From Sipunculus nudus (taxonomy: Eukaryota > Annelida > Sipuncula > Golfingiida > Sipunculidae): a stretch of 64,000 nt of DNA. The stretch lies in contig CM049306.1 in NCBI GenBank assembly GCA_026874595.1, positions 30,061,519 through 30,125,518 on the forward strand, written 5' to 3'. The notes under the pieces are model-generated. The model saw only the letters and a program-made list of their open reading frames with translations. It searched no databases and had not been told where the DNA came from. The position numbers and the translations under genes were made by a program. Below, piece by piece: positions 11,460 to 23,884 of the stretch; position 1 is the stretch's first letter; the number at the start of each line of letters is the position of its first letter.

Positions 11460-13253
11460 CTCTGTGCCCAGGGCTGCGTGTTTCACTCACAAACAAGTGC
11501 TCCTTTCGCCTGGATGGTATGACCTAGCAAAGGGGACGATTAGTAACTGGGCCTGGTTAACACCTGGATATAAAATGAGAGGAAGCGCATGCTAATGCCC
11601 TGTCACGTAATCCGAAACCAGAATGGAAAATTGCAGATAATTTAATTAAGCATGCATTAAAAATGAAGGCGGTTTCGTCCACCAAAGAATCCAAATTATA
11701 GTCTTTATTGCAGGATTTAAAGACACGATATTTTAGACAATGTATAGGTACGCTGGTCTGGAAAAAATACTGGACCTTTGATTTTTATTCGAGGAAACAG
11801 AACAAAGGATTCTTATAATCGGCGAAACTTTGTGTGTGGATTCTTCGAGGTTAACTTCCAAGAATTTCAAAGGTTCGTACTGAAATCATAAGTTCTCAAA
11901 AGCTCAATTCTGCGCTTTTGAAGAAGATTCTGAATTTACTTAATGTGTTGAGCATTAATTTTCGAAATTTGCGAATAATCAGGCTGACAAGTACATCTGA
12001 CCTTATTGGGATTCTCCCGCGAAGATAATAAGCCTATTACGAATTGATTACGAAGCTGATGAAATGTGATTCTAGGGTTTCACATGTTACAAGTGAATTT
12101 GCATGTTAAGATCGCTTAACGTAACGTATAAAGATTGTACAAAAAATTACGCAAACATCACATATATTATCTTGAAAAAAATAGTTGAGGATATTTAATG
12201 CAACCGACTGCAATCGGACTGGTGTGATCAGTTGAGAGATTCTGGAAGTAGCGTGAACACTACCACCTAGCCTTTGAATTATCCTGAAAAAGCAATAGAC
12301 AACATCAATCATGCTGAAACATGGATATTTTTATCACACAAACCGTTTCGGTCGCGGCCCGAAAGAAAAAAGAGCCCGCGCGCGGACGTCTGGACATTAA
12401 TCCTTACTGGGTACTTGAGAAGTGTTTCCCGGTCTTACTTACTCAGGCCATAAGTACCATGATATCGAAATCGACTTCGACTGAAGAGCGTCTTGAGATT
12501 TATTTGGAAAGCATTCTTGCCACAAAGTGCACCCTGGCGTTGATATTGAAAGCCATCCCAGAAATGAATGTTCCAATAACGATGATGAAAATTCTCACCA
12601 TGAAACCGGTTTCCAAGGTGACTCGAGGAACAGACGCAACACCATGGTACAGGAAATGTTTATGGATAAAAAATGACAGATAAAAAAGGCAGGTTTGGTA
12701 TTTCAGAAGATTATCCATCTCTCATAAAATACTGCCCCATAAAATATTTACTGGTGTTTTTGTCCATAATGAAAAAAAGAATACGATCACATAACACGGC
12801 ACCGTATCAGGAATCCCGCCTCAGTCAGTTAGCATCACCCCATATGACAATATATTGTCTTTTCCATCTCTGAGTCTCTGTCGGCGATGAATGAATTGTC
12901 TCGGAATTTAACACAATGAAGATTAATGCTTATCGTTAATCGCTGACGCGTGTAAAGAATGCCATACAGGAATGAATACAACAGTGTATAATATTCATGC
13001 TTATTATAGCATGAGCAAATACAAAGCGCAAAAAAAATACATAGTTTTCTCATTCTTCATGCGTATTCCACTGAGTTTTCTCTTATTATAGATAAAGAGT
13101 GAATTGATTTGTTTACGACAGAGCTTTATAGCCGAACTGTATGAGAGTAAAATATAAAGAAATGAATGAATGCATAATTATTTTAGTTTTATTTTTATTA
13201 TATCGAGTACAAAACAGCAAAGTAATAATTGTAGTAATCATCAGTGTATACTT

Positions 13254-13306
<53 letters not shown>

Positions 13307-14600
13307 AGGCCAAACTTAATACTCCTTGGTGGAGATATAATTAATTCCCTTTTAGATCATGCTCAGTTGTGTCTTTTTTTCTCGTATCTTCTTCCGTGAT
13401 GTGACAGAACAAATGGCAATGATGAGAACTCACGTTTTAATCCCAATTGCAGATTCATATAGCTGAATATGACATTTTTTGTTAACAGAGATTTGTAGAA
13501 GAAAGGTATGAAATTGCTTCAGTAATAATAATTCTATAACCTCGGTTGTGTATGTGCTAACTGTACTCTAACACTGGCTTGGATAATGGAATTCAGTCTT
13601 CTATATCAAAATATTGTCTTTCTAGGTCACTACCTACGTGCTTAGACATGAGTATAATCCATTTTTATTGATAACTTTATGTTATATGGCAGTTTCTTTC
13701 TTTCTTGTGTTTTTTATGATGAAACGGACTTTGCTTTTGTACCGTTTGTGATGACATCGTAAAGCCATCATCTGAATGGAATCGTACCTTCATGTTTGTA
13801 ATGCAAGAACGCCATCTTGACAATATCAGTTAAAATGTGTGAAAATTTCTGTAAACTATGCTACTATAAATTCCATGAAAAACCAACAAGATAAAAGTGT
13901 CTTGAAAAGTATGCAACAAGTATCAGTGGAAAATTGTGCAGTATTGTAAAAGTTACTACAATTAATGCTTCTAAACAACTTCATGCATATAATTATGACA
14001 TTTTAGTTACATGGGGAGTTCTAGCATATGAACCGTTAGTTTATACCGGTCATTTTTTCGTAGACTGGCAAATTAAAAGCAAATTATTTAAAAAAATTAA
14101 GAAACATTAACAGAGCAACACCATCCCTCTGGCTATGTTCTGAAATATATGTTTAAATAACCAAAAATTACTATATTGACGATGATGGTTTGGACAAAAA
14201 TGCATCCGAGAGTAATGACACCTAAAAATATTATGAGAAGGATAGGGACTAATGAAAAGTATAATTAACGACGGTATAGAATGGCGATAGAGTCTATGGC
14301 GTTCATGTTTTCTATGCATGGGATTACCTGAGAAGCCATGGAAGTTTTTGGCACTGGAAAGAATCGCTAATGACCGGTGAAATTTTTCATGGTTCACCAG
14401 ACCGGCTATAATGGGGATGGTGTTGATTTCTTTCGATTTTTTTTAAAGATAATCCCCTTGAATGTTGGGAACACTATCGAATGATGATGAAGATATCCAT
14501 ACGATAAATAACAGATTTTACAAAACCTTCCAGATTTTAAATGCAGGTTAGGAACTATCCATGAGATGTCGTAAATCCAGAACCTGTCGTACAGACATTA
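11460..14600. other. Non-coding stretch
   Basis: I see no supported gene. The largest frame (12321-12683, plus, 120 codons, ATG start) faces an antisense frame (12500-12718) whose translation looks membrane-like (RIFIIVIGTFISGMAF). Neither resembles a family I know, and neither has convincing splice sites. Confidence 0.5.
13261..13302. repeat. (GA)n microsatellite
   Basis: Pure GA run; the Ser-Leu open frame on the minus strand is an artefact. Confidence 0.95.
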
Positions 14601-14609
14601 GAGCCAATC

Positions 14610-14680
14610 TTTGAGGTTCTGTAACGGTTTTATCGAACTGGGGACCTGCAGCTCCGAGGTCCTACGCCTTAACCAGTTTA
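14610..14680 (-). repeat. tRNA-derived SINE fragment
   Basis: On the minus strand ACTGGTTAAGGCGTAGGACC (14658-14677) is close to the A box and D-arm of a tRNA-Ser or tRNA-Leu type molecule, and CAGTTCGATAAAA (14628-14640) is a B-box-like sequence at the right distance. The arms do not make a full cloverleaf, so this is a SINE head rather than a functional tRNA. Confidence 0.5.
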
Positions 14681-14699
14681 ATTACTATAGGATACATCA

Positions 14700-17600
14700 T
14701 ATCCCATTCTTTCTGATACTGATTGACCATCCGCTGATAACGTTCCATTCCATTTACGTGCTGTTCCTTTTCTGAATAAAGTAAGAAGTTTTTCTTGAGC
14801 TGGTTAAACAATATCCATTTCTTTCACGTCCAATACAAAAATCTTACACATCAAAATTACGTGCATACACGGTCCTTGGAAAAGGGGCCTATGTTACCTA
14901 AAACATCGGTATTCACAACATAATCAAATATACAAAAAGACAACAGTGGGCAAATAGTATTCAAACAATAATAGTCTTTATTCACTTCTTTTTCCATTTC
15001 GAATGGTGCTTATATTATTGTGCATGTAGGTTAAAAGTTTTGTATGATCCGTTTTGTAAACGGGTACAATAGATTGCCGGGAATTGTTGGCTTATAATGG
15101 AAAATATACGAATATGTTTTAATAACCTAATTAGACAGAAAATAAATATCACATTTGAGTTAAAAATTCTAGGAGATGTAATGTGTTGCCATATTTCAAA
15201 TTTCCTTATAAGAAAATATACCAAGAAAATGCAGCCAACATTACACGTTAATGAGACAATTGAAGGTGAATGCAAGTGTCAATATTTACAAACTTTAATG
15301 AAACACCCTCCTTCTCTCATGATGGTAAACAGATAATATAAAAATATAGCATAAATTTACTTCAAATCATATGCACAAATGTTACTTCTGACATTAAATT
15401 GTTTTCCCTGGAAGTTACCACCATAATAAAGAAATTGTGAGAAGAGAATTTCAAGGGCAAACCGAGTGGAACGGACAAAACGGTTTTTAGGATAATAAAG
15501 TGGTCGAAATAAGAGATTAATTACCGATACAGACAACCGTTGTTGTTACACTCTTTCCATAATGATATATTGTAAAAACACATTAAAGTGCTCTTTACCC
15601 TTTTACACACTAGCTATTTACTCTTTCGATATGCATTTTATTAACGTGTGATCTTTTTTAAGAGGGACCGTAATATTGACAACATTCAAACATTACAGGA
15701 AATAATTTGAAAGGATATAAGAAAAATTAATGAGATCCTTTATATAGGGTGAGATACTCTATAGTTTCCCAAAAGCGTGAAGTGCAGTTTAAAATGTAAA
15801 CATATAATAATGAAGTTTAGAGCTTGAATATAGATGATTAAACCAATATGTCAAACCTTATCCCTTCTTGTGTTCTCTCTCTTCCCCACCCCCCCCCCCC
15901 AATGACAGGTTCAATAAACATGATTAATATCATAATTTCATATTTTTCATTAATGTTGAGAGAGGGAGAGTATAAACGTTATAAACAAATCGGTTGAGGC
16001 AAGTGTATGGCGACAGTTGTACTTGAATTAGGCAGAAGGTAATTGACTGTGTTTACTTTATTTACAAGCTGCTCGAAAAGATTGCCACATACAATAAATA
16101 ATCAGAAAAAAAAATGAAAAAAGGCATCAAAAACAATTTCCATTTTACACATGTTAGTGTTGGTATATTAAACAGTACGTTTGGTCTGCATGTACAAAAT
16201 ACAGTAACAATCAACTTTACCTTTAGTCCAGTTTGGCTTGTATACATACATTTATATCCTGTGTGTACGTTACAGTGTAGCCTTGTATTGTTGATATACA
16301 AGGAGCGTACTATTTTGATTTGAAGAAATAACACTGATGATACTTTTTATACAATGATTCCAAACCCATGCTGACATCATGTCAAATCACTTGAATTAAT
16401 TGATGGTCGCCTTTTTAAGGGTCACCTGTCATTTTACGTTCCATCTGTAGTTCTCCATCTCCCACTTGAAAAGACTTATTGACTGCGAGGTATTTATGCC
16501 GAAGCGGTTGTCATTCTATATTTGTATGTGAAGCACCCTCTCATGGATGTGGACAGCACGTTATTAATAGTTAAGACCTTGGCCCAAGGTCACGGACAGG
16601 AAGTGAGTGTTTCAGTGGCGCATGAACTAACGCCCAGTCTTTACCCTTCAGTCATTATATACACTACAACGTCAGAGGCTGGTCAGATCCACACCAACTC
16701 ATATCTCATATTTAAAGCACATGATGTTTTTTATAGTCTAATTATTTTTACAATAACTTCTGATACAGTTCTCGAGGCAAGCCATAACTGACAAATCTGG
16801 CGTCAATATTTTGTATGTCATCTATTTCCTCCCAATGGATGATTGGTATTCAATACCAGACCAATTTGAGCCTATGTATCATCCTGATTGCACAATATAA
16901 TAGAAGATAAGTTGTCGTATATAACAATAACTAATGAGCAAACCCATGTTTATTGTGTACACTTAGCCTTTCATGTATAATGCACAATGGCTAAATTTAC
17001 CTCAGACATCAAAGAGTTATTTAATCAAACACTCTCCACTGCCATGACGAGTTAAGGCATTCTCTGTTTGGAAAATGGCGGTCCGATTACAGTAAAAACA
17101 CTCTTTTGTTTCGATATTGCATCCGGACACCGAATATCAATCATAAGACGTACTGGACAATTGGTTTTGGATATGATTAGTTTGTACATTCAAACTGGGG
17201 ATGGGAAAGTCCCATATTCGTTAATTGTGACGCCACTGCCACGGAGCACTGAGCCTACATACATGCGGTCCATTATCGCGGGCTGCCCTGGGTCATATTA
17301 AACCCAGATATATCCGAGCAGCCGGTCTCAATGGCTTTACTGACAGCCCGGGCTCTCTGGGTCCAGCTGACAGCTCAGTTACCAGGCTTAATCCAGCCAA
17401 TCGAATGTTCTTATATTACAACACGGCCCTGTTCAATATTGTTGATTAAACCATTATAGTCATGTTGATACTCTTCCATGTACAGGGTCCATAATATACA
17501 TATGTTCAATCATACTTCTGATACATGCCACAGAATAATATACTGCATCCTCTATTAATACGCTGTTGTGTCCACCTGACTAGTATAATCATGTTTATAT

Positions 17601-18400
17601 AGCGTTCCCATATATATGAAGTGTTTAATATGACAACACTAGCTTATTTTATATAGTATGCTTACACACATTCGACTGCCATGATCCCTCCATACGCACT
17701 ATCAGTGGTCTTGTATTTACGTTGTTCATGAAAAGAAGACCTTCCTTGTAAAGTACTTATCCACCGTGCACTGTTGTAAGCAATTGTACATCAGGCCGTT
17801 GACAGCAGTGAGCTATAGGATTAGTCAAAATCAAACAAACAGTGCATGGTGTTGGGTTTCAATCATTCATGGTTTGGCAATTCTGAAATATCGTCAAAAT
17901 ATAAACTAGACGTGAAGTACAACATGGCAGTTGAATTAAGATAAAACGGAAATTGCCATATACTTAGGACGGAAATCCTAGAAAGCATAGACCTCAAAGA
18001 CTTTTCCACTGGATCACTGTACGCCGTAGACATTTTTATCGCCCGCATTTGTTTTTTTTTTTTACAAAGACATTATATACAAAATCTTTGTATATGCGAA
18101 TGAGAAAATGAAAATGTATAAGAAGCTGCAGTAAAATAATAATGTGTCAAAGGAAGTTCATTGGCAATAGTGTTGCCGCTAAACGCGAGTCCAGAGACCA
18201 GCAGCTTGGCTCGGCCAGCTGCCCAACGATCCATAAAAAATTATAAGAATGTATTCTACATTGTGTTATCAGTCACATTCGGTGGTTCCATCATAAGAGC
18301 AAGCCTTGTTCATTTTCGGCATGCCAGAAAGCATTTTGCGATCTTGGCAAAGTCCGTTGTCGACATTATGGGTTAGCTTTACCAGTAGTCATTTCATCCG
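14700..18400. other. Non-coding stretch upstream of polyadenylation end of the GTPase gene
   Basis: No supported gene. It holds a C run at about 15885-15900 and a hairpin CTGGGT-8-ACCCAG at 17288-17307 beside a locally GC-richer patch up to about 17405. A YY1-like AAAATGGCGG lies at about 17071-17080. Confidence 0.5.
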
Positions 18401-18418
18401 CTCCAATGCCGGACACGT

Positions 18419-18424
18419 TTTATT
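18419..18424 (-). terminator. Candidate polyadenylation signal AATAAA
   Basis: AATAAA reads on the minus strand about 400 bp past the stop codon of the ARL6-like gene. It is the first canonical hexamer I find downstream, but AT-rich sequence makes chance matches common. Confidence 0.3.
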
Positions 18425-18830
18425 GAACCTCATTTAGCAGCTGATATTAAGTACATATGGCGTTCATATATGCTGTTTGGGAATAAATCCTGAATAATCT
18501 TTTCGTTGCCAACGATTATGCGCATTATATTGAAATTCATATCAACAAGATGAGCCGCTTCATCTGTCGAGAATCAGTAATATGATAATATATACAGAAA
18601 CAATAAAAAAAATATAATCCAATAAAAATAAAGCATGCACCGAAGGAATATAAATTGTGCGCAGTTAAACCTGTGGTGCATGACTGCAGGGCAGTGTTTC
18701 AAACATTAAGATAACGTACATGTGCATTTAACAAAGAATATATACAATGTATTCATAAAATAAACCCATCTCTTCCAATTGATAAAATCTGAGAGAAGAA
18801 GAGAATTATAAAATTCCAATTTCAGTTTCG

Positions 18831-19415
18831 CTAGAAACTTTGACACCTCTTTCTACAAACGCTTCTCAACTGGTGAGCCAGCCAGTCTAAAGATTCGTGT
18901 AATCCTTCTCCAGTTAAACAGTCCGTGCAGAAAACTGTCCAGGGTTTTGATGTTATTTCACGGAGACTTAGGGCGTCAACCATTTGCACCGCGGGCAAAG
19001 CTCCAGGCTGGTCCCCTTTATTGGCCAATACCAGAATCGGTATGTTTCTACTGACCAATCCCGGGTGAGATAGCACGCGCTGAACCTGCTGGCGGACGGT
19101 ATCTATGCTGTAACGGTCGCTTGCGTCAACGACAAAAATGACAGCGTCGCAATCTTTGTAATAATCCTCCCAAGGATTACCGAAGCCAGAGAGTTCATCA
19201 AGATCAAAAGCTGTAAGGATTAAGGAGCGATATTGGAAGCGCTCACATCGGTATCCAACCGGAAGAGACGGTGTCATATGCATCATTTTGATCTGGTGCG
19301 GCTTTAACTGACGTAATAATGTAGACTTGCCGCTGTTCCGAAGTCCCACCACGGTAATGTGAGCTTCAATGTGAGGCCCTCCCAGAAGACCTATAATTCT
19401 GTTCAAATAAGCCAT
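18831..19415 (-). CDS. ARL6-like ARF-family small GTPase with degenerate switch regions
   Basis: An intact 194-residue protein of usual ARF/ARL length. It matches ARL6 (BBS3), the GTPase that recruits the BBSome coat to membranes at the ciliary base, in the stretches NSGKS..LLRQLKP, PWEDYYKDCDAVIFVVDASDR, SRNIPILVLANKGD and GEGLHESLDWL. The P-loop is GLRNSGKS (24-31), the NKGD guanine motif is 132-135 and a CTD triplet (163-165) takes the place of the SA/SD motif. Two parts are odd. The switch I PTxG threonine, which holds Mg2+ in this family, aligns with Pro52 in LPVG. The DxxGQ motif of switch II reads DLDEL (71-75), losing both Gly and catalytic Gln. Residue 2 is Ala, so no N-myristoylation. 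ATG lies in ACCATGG, eight bases after a splice acceptor. It probably binds nucleotide but hydrolyses it poorly; a divergent paralogue rather than ARL6 itself is likely. Confidence 0.85.
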   Translation of the reverse strand: MAYLNRIIGLLGGPHIEAHITVVGLRNSGKSTLLRQLKPHQIKMMHMTPSLPVGYRCERFQYRSLILTAFDLDELSGFGNPWEDYYKDCDAVIFVVDASDRYSIDTVRQQVQRVLSHPGLVSRNIPILVLANKGDQPGALPAVQMVDALSLREITSKPWTVFCTDCLTGEGLHESLDWLAHQLRSVCRKRCQSF

Positions 19416-19423
19416 GGTTCTTC

Positions 19424-19445
19424 CTGAAAAGAAAAAAAAAGTATA
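19424..19445 (-). promoter_or_regulatory. Candidate 3' splice site in 5' UTR of the GTPase gene
   Basis: On the minus strand a tract of T and C ends in TTTTCAG, placing an AG (19424-19425) eight bases before the start codon. If used, the coding exon is exon 2 and the gene has a 5' UTR intron. Candidate donors on the minus strand are GTAAAG at 19494-19499 and GTAATT at 19657-19662. Confidence 0.5.
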
Positions 19446-19699
19446 ATAATGAAATATCCTTAAAACTGGATTATCACAGGAATATCACACATACTTTACC
19501 GTATTATATTTTAAATTACGTTAACTTAGCAAATTTTCACTTAATGCATCCATATGAAAAAAAGAAAACAATTGCAAGCGGTCTGCGCCTTATAGACATA
19601 TTAATATGAAATATTCCTATCAATAAGTATGCGACCAAAAAAAATTCGAAAAGGTTAATTACCGAAAAGACTTTGCAGACCGATCTTCATACTAGGCCT

Positions 19700-21690
19700 A
19701 CCACGTATGTGGCAACTACGCTTTCAAAGACCTTGAGTTCTAGTTCTAGACCAAAAGTTTATCAGGAGGGCATCGAGAATTTGACCAATCAAATAAAGCC
19801 GTCTAATACTGTCCAGTTTCAAGTGCATGCGTTCTTGTTCAGACGGTGTGTGAACAGTGAATTGTTCACATTTTGTTCTTTGGATATGATTTGCATTTCT
19901 GATTTCGGCCCAAGCACTCACAAGTTTGTTAATTATTTAAGAAATAGAGTGGCTTGCTTCATCAAGGTCTGTGAAAGCGTAGTAATATGAGTATAACGAT
20001 GTGCAGATACACACGCTATATATAAGGATGTACATTTAATGTAAGTGAAATATTAACTCTGTTGAATAAGTTGAATAACTGGTCAAATTCAGTTGGCTTT
20101 TGCAATAAAAATCTGGCAATCTGGGTAGCTTGAATTTATCACCAATATCTGTCCTATAATAGTACTTTACTTCAATGATTGCCTTTCTCAGAACAGAAAT
20201 AGGGCCTATGGCTGTCAGATATAAGTTTAAGTGATGCTGCCAGTAATATAAGGGGGTTTTTAAAGCGTAGGGTATTTAATCCGTTCTTAATTACGCTTCA
20301 CACACCAATCTTGAAATAAAAATCTTGAATGTATTAAATTGATAATGTAACATATACATCTGCTTTCTTTCGTATTTCCGTTATACCTTGCAGTCATCTT
20401 TAGGGGTTCTTAATTCATCTAATTAAAAAAAATAATGGTTAACTTTAACTAAAAAATCGTTATTCTCATGAATAAAGCATAATTTGGGTGTGGGTACATT
20501 TGATGTCGTCAAGTTATTCTGAATACGTGTGGTATGTATGAGTCACCTGAATATTTATAGTTAACTGATAATGCATATTGCCTTCAATAATTAAAGCTTG
20601 CGAATAAAAAAGCACAACAAGTGTTTAGGACCTTGAAATAATGAAACGCCACCCAATTAAAGTACAAAAAAATGCAGGGAACAGTACGAAATATCTAACG
20701 AATGTTGGGGAAAACAACAGAATATAAACTTTTGGTCGATTATTTTAGGAAGACAGGCAGCTGCAATAAGGGATCTATTAAACCGAGATTATTTTTTAGA
20801 CTGCCGCCAGGTCTACATATGTTCTCTGCATGAGGGCCTGCGGTGCCATATATAACATAGAGAATCGTATACGGATAGCGGCCTGTGATCAGGAGCTGTT
20901 CATATTTAATGTACATGATAGAACACATGTCATCAGAGAAGGGTGGTCCGGCATCAGCCTATTTGTTTTGTCATTATATGCTCGACTAAGTTTTCCCTGG
21001 AAACATAATGGAACTTGATAGCTACTGGTGCTTACAGTACTATTGAATCTGACGGTAACATATTACTTTTTTAAGCTACTAACGTAAGAGATGAATTAAC
21101 AAGCAAACACTCAGGGTTGTCCCTAACTATATTTATCTTCCAGAGGGGAGATGTAACCGCTGGTATATGAATGTTAATTGGGACCCGGGTAACGACCCTC
21201 ACTCCGATTCACTTTCTCTCAGATCCATTATGCATGAGACAAACTTACCAGTCTTCAGACTCTCTTAATTAGGAATTGGCGGACAGAACGCTTCTAAGGT
21301 ACCTGCAGTGATGCAGACGAGCCCGGCAAATCCGAGACCAAAACCCAAGCCCTGGGATATAAGGGGTGGAATAAAGACCTAGACCATTTGATCCAAGACT
21401 GGGAGCAAGGGATGAGGGACCAATATCTCGAAACTGTCATATGCTGTCTTTTAAAAGCGTCATTTTTCAGCAAAAATATAAGTGACCCCCCTTCCTACAA
21501 TTAATTTATATAATGTCTTTTGTTGAGGATAGAAAAAGAATAGGGAGTAATTACACATATAGGAACTGAATGTGATCGGTGTAAAAACCCTGAATATCTG
21601 CATATAGCCTCGAAGTTGAGGCCACAAGGGAGGCCGAGTCAGAGACTGAAATAAAACCGATTAATATATGAGTAAGATAATGAATACCTG

Positions 21691-21739
<49 letters not shown>

Positions 21740-23690
21740 ATATAAAGATAATAATTATGCAGAATAAATAATGATGGCCTTTACAGACTGGTAGGAAGTA
21801 ATCAAGCTGACCATGCAACAAAAATTAGGTTGCTCGGTTATCAGTTTTAATATAATAATATCTGAGGGGAAAATAACCTGAAACCTTCAAAGGGAAAAAT
21901 ATGTCAAAGGAAAAGTACCAAGCAACCAAATGCTTTAAGAAGATCCTAAAGCACTCAAGTTTTTTCCCGCTTATAATGATTATATACGATTTCTTCTTTT
22001 AATTCTGCTTTGATTGAATTTTTCGGATGGGAAGAAACATTAGTTGGCCTAGTACGTTGAAAGTTGAAACACTGAAAAGACAGAGCAACCTTAGAACATT
22101 TTTTTATAGAAAAACCGAGTCTGAGCTATATAGACATTCCTGGTTTAGGACCGTACCTAGCTGACCGTCAACCTAATCCTGTCAATAGTTAACATGTAAA
22201 TCCGGCTGAGAGTATAGGCAAAACGACTGAAATATCAAGCACATCAGCGGATAGATAAACATTACAAGTAAAAAACTACTTAAGTTTGTATATATTCGCA
22301 GCTGATATATTCAATCCCTTTTGAATCTGTTAATTCTCAAGATAAGAAATGTTATCAATAACCTCTATAACAGATGTGAGCTTCCCTCAGATGATCGGTA
22401 TTCTGTACCCCAAGTGTGCAAGATATTATCCGGATACAATAGCAAGATTGCCAACAGCCAACCATGAAAGAAGTCACTGACTCTTTAGAGACTCTCTTTG
22501 GTTTGCGGAGATAAATAAAAACACGTAAAACGAATTCAGCCTCAATAAACTGATTTTTAGCCCACCTGAATCCGACACAAGTAAGTTTGATTGACAACAA
22601 TCAGCGATTAAGTATGCATACACCATAACCTGAATTGAAAGTTAATTGAAAGGACAATGAATATTATTAATGGATTTAAATACGTCTGCGGAAAGAAATC
22701 GACCCTTATTTTAAACAGTTATTAAAATAACTTATCGAGATTTACTTGTCTTAACTGTCCATCTTAAAACATTTGTTACATTTCATGGAAACACCTCTTT
22801 TCATTTCACGTGGGAATTCTTACAAAACATTACACATTCCGTGAAGTCCTTACCACAAAAACGCCAATGTCTATGTAATTTGCCTTTAAACAATTCTTGT
22901 CCTACATATTTGAAGGGACAATATAACCCTCTTCACTACACTGGTGTATTGAGAGGGCCCGGTGCATTGTGGGTAGCAGATTTTGACTCTCACAAACCCT
23001 AACCAGCAGAGTCCTGCTCCTGTGAGTCCGATTCTGGGAAGTGTGACGGAGGTATATATGTGGTCTCCTACTGCTTTTTAATTCGTTCTACATTTACATA
23101 CCGCCCATGACGAGTATTCTCCACACTGTCTGACAGATTCATTCTCATGTCTTAACTATAGCTTATTACTATTCATATATATGTAAATATAACATATATC
23201 CCGGAAGGCTTATTAATGACGAATAATACTTATCGTACAGTCACCTTCATCCGCATTCAATAGTCACAGATTAGGTTCAACAAGCACATTTATTGTCCCA
23301 CCGATTCGTCACTCCCACTTTTCGTGGATCAAAATTCTATTCTTTTTTTTTTGGCAAAAAGACCAGGTGCTTAATAATGTTACTGATTTGTAATATAACA
23401 CAAAATCCCTAAAAGTTTATGGAAAATGATTAAAATTTGTGTCATATACACCTTTTCAGGAACTGGAGAATAACTTTGTATTTCATAGGCAAGATCCCAT
23501 GTCCTGTCTCGACCGGCAAAGAAACCCCAATAACCTTGTGTGTGGCCTTACTGCCCCTTTCTTAAAAAAATTCGGGCGGTGACAAATAAACCCCTAAACA
23601 TTTCACATTTTGTCATGGAGTTATGTGGCGTGGAGTTCATAGGTTTGTTCAGCCTTAACGTTTTCTCTCTGACAGGGTCAGCCAAACCAA
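19700..23690. other. Non-coding stretch upstream of the GTPase gene
   Basis: No supported gene. The open frame at 19673-19990 has only a TTG start and no known family. A conserved-looking patch at about 21170-21310 contains TTAATTAGGAATTGGCGG and TTATGCATGAG, the kind of homeodomain and POU-like words found in enhancers. Confidence 0.4.
21694..21744. repeat. (TA)n microsatellite
   Basis: TA run with a TTTATATTTATA interruption. Confidence 0.95.
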
Positions 23691-23701
23691 GGAAAAACTA
23701 T

Positions 23702-23850
23702 AATAACCCCACTGATAAGCGTGGGTCTAATCTATCAGATGAAAAAGAGTCCATTTAAATTTTCCCTGGCAGGATCAAATTAAGAACCCCACTGATAAAG
23801 ACAAGACTGAACTACCAAATGAAAAAGTCCGTTTGCATTACACTCTATAC
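23702..23850. repeat. Tandem duplication, period about 80 bp
   Basis: AACCCCACTGATAA occurs at about 23705 and again 80 bp later. Each copy is followed by a diverged (G/A)ATGAAAAAG segment. The period is not a multiple of three, so the similar peptides they encode are not in one reading frame and the duplication is probably non-coding. Confidence 0.65.
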
Positions 23851-23884
23851 ACGACTGGTGATTGTTCAAGCTCTTTCTAAACAA

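Noticed and set aside
12321-12718. 120-codon plus ORF and an overlapping membrane-like minus ORF
   Set aside because: No known family and no convincing splice sites or codon bias; two overlapping frames in opposite sense are as likely by chance. Kept only as a note in the block description.
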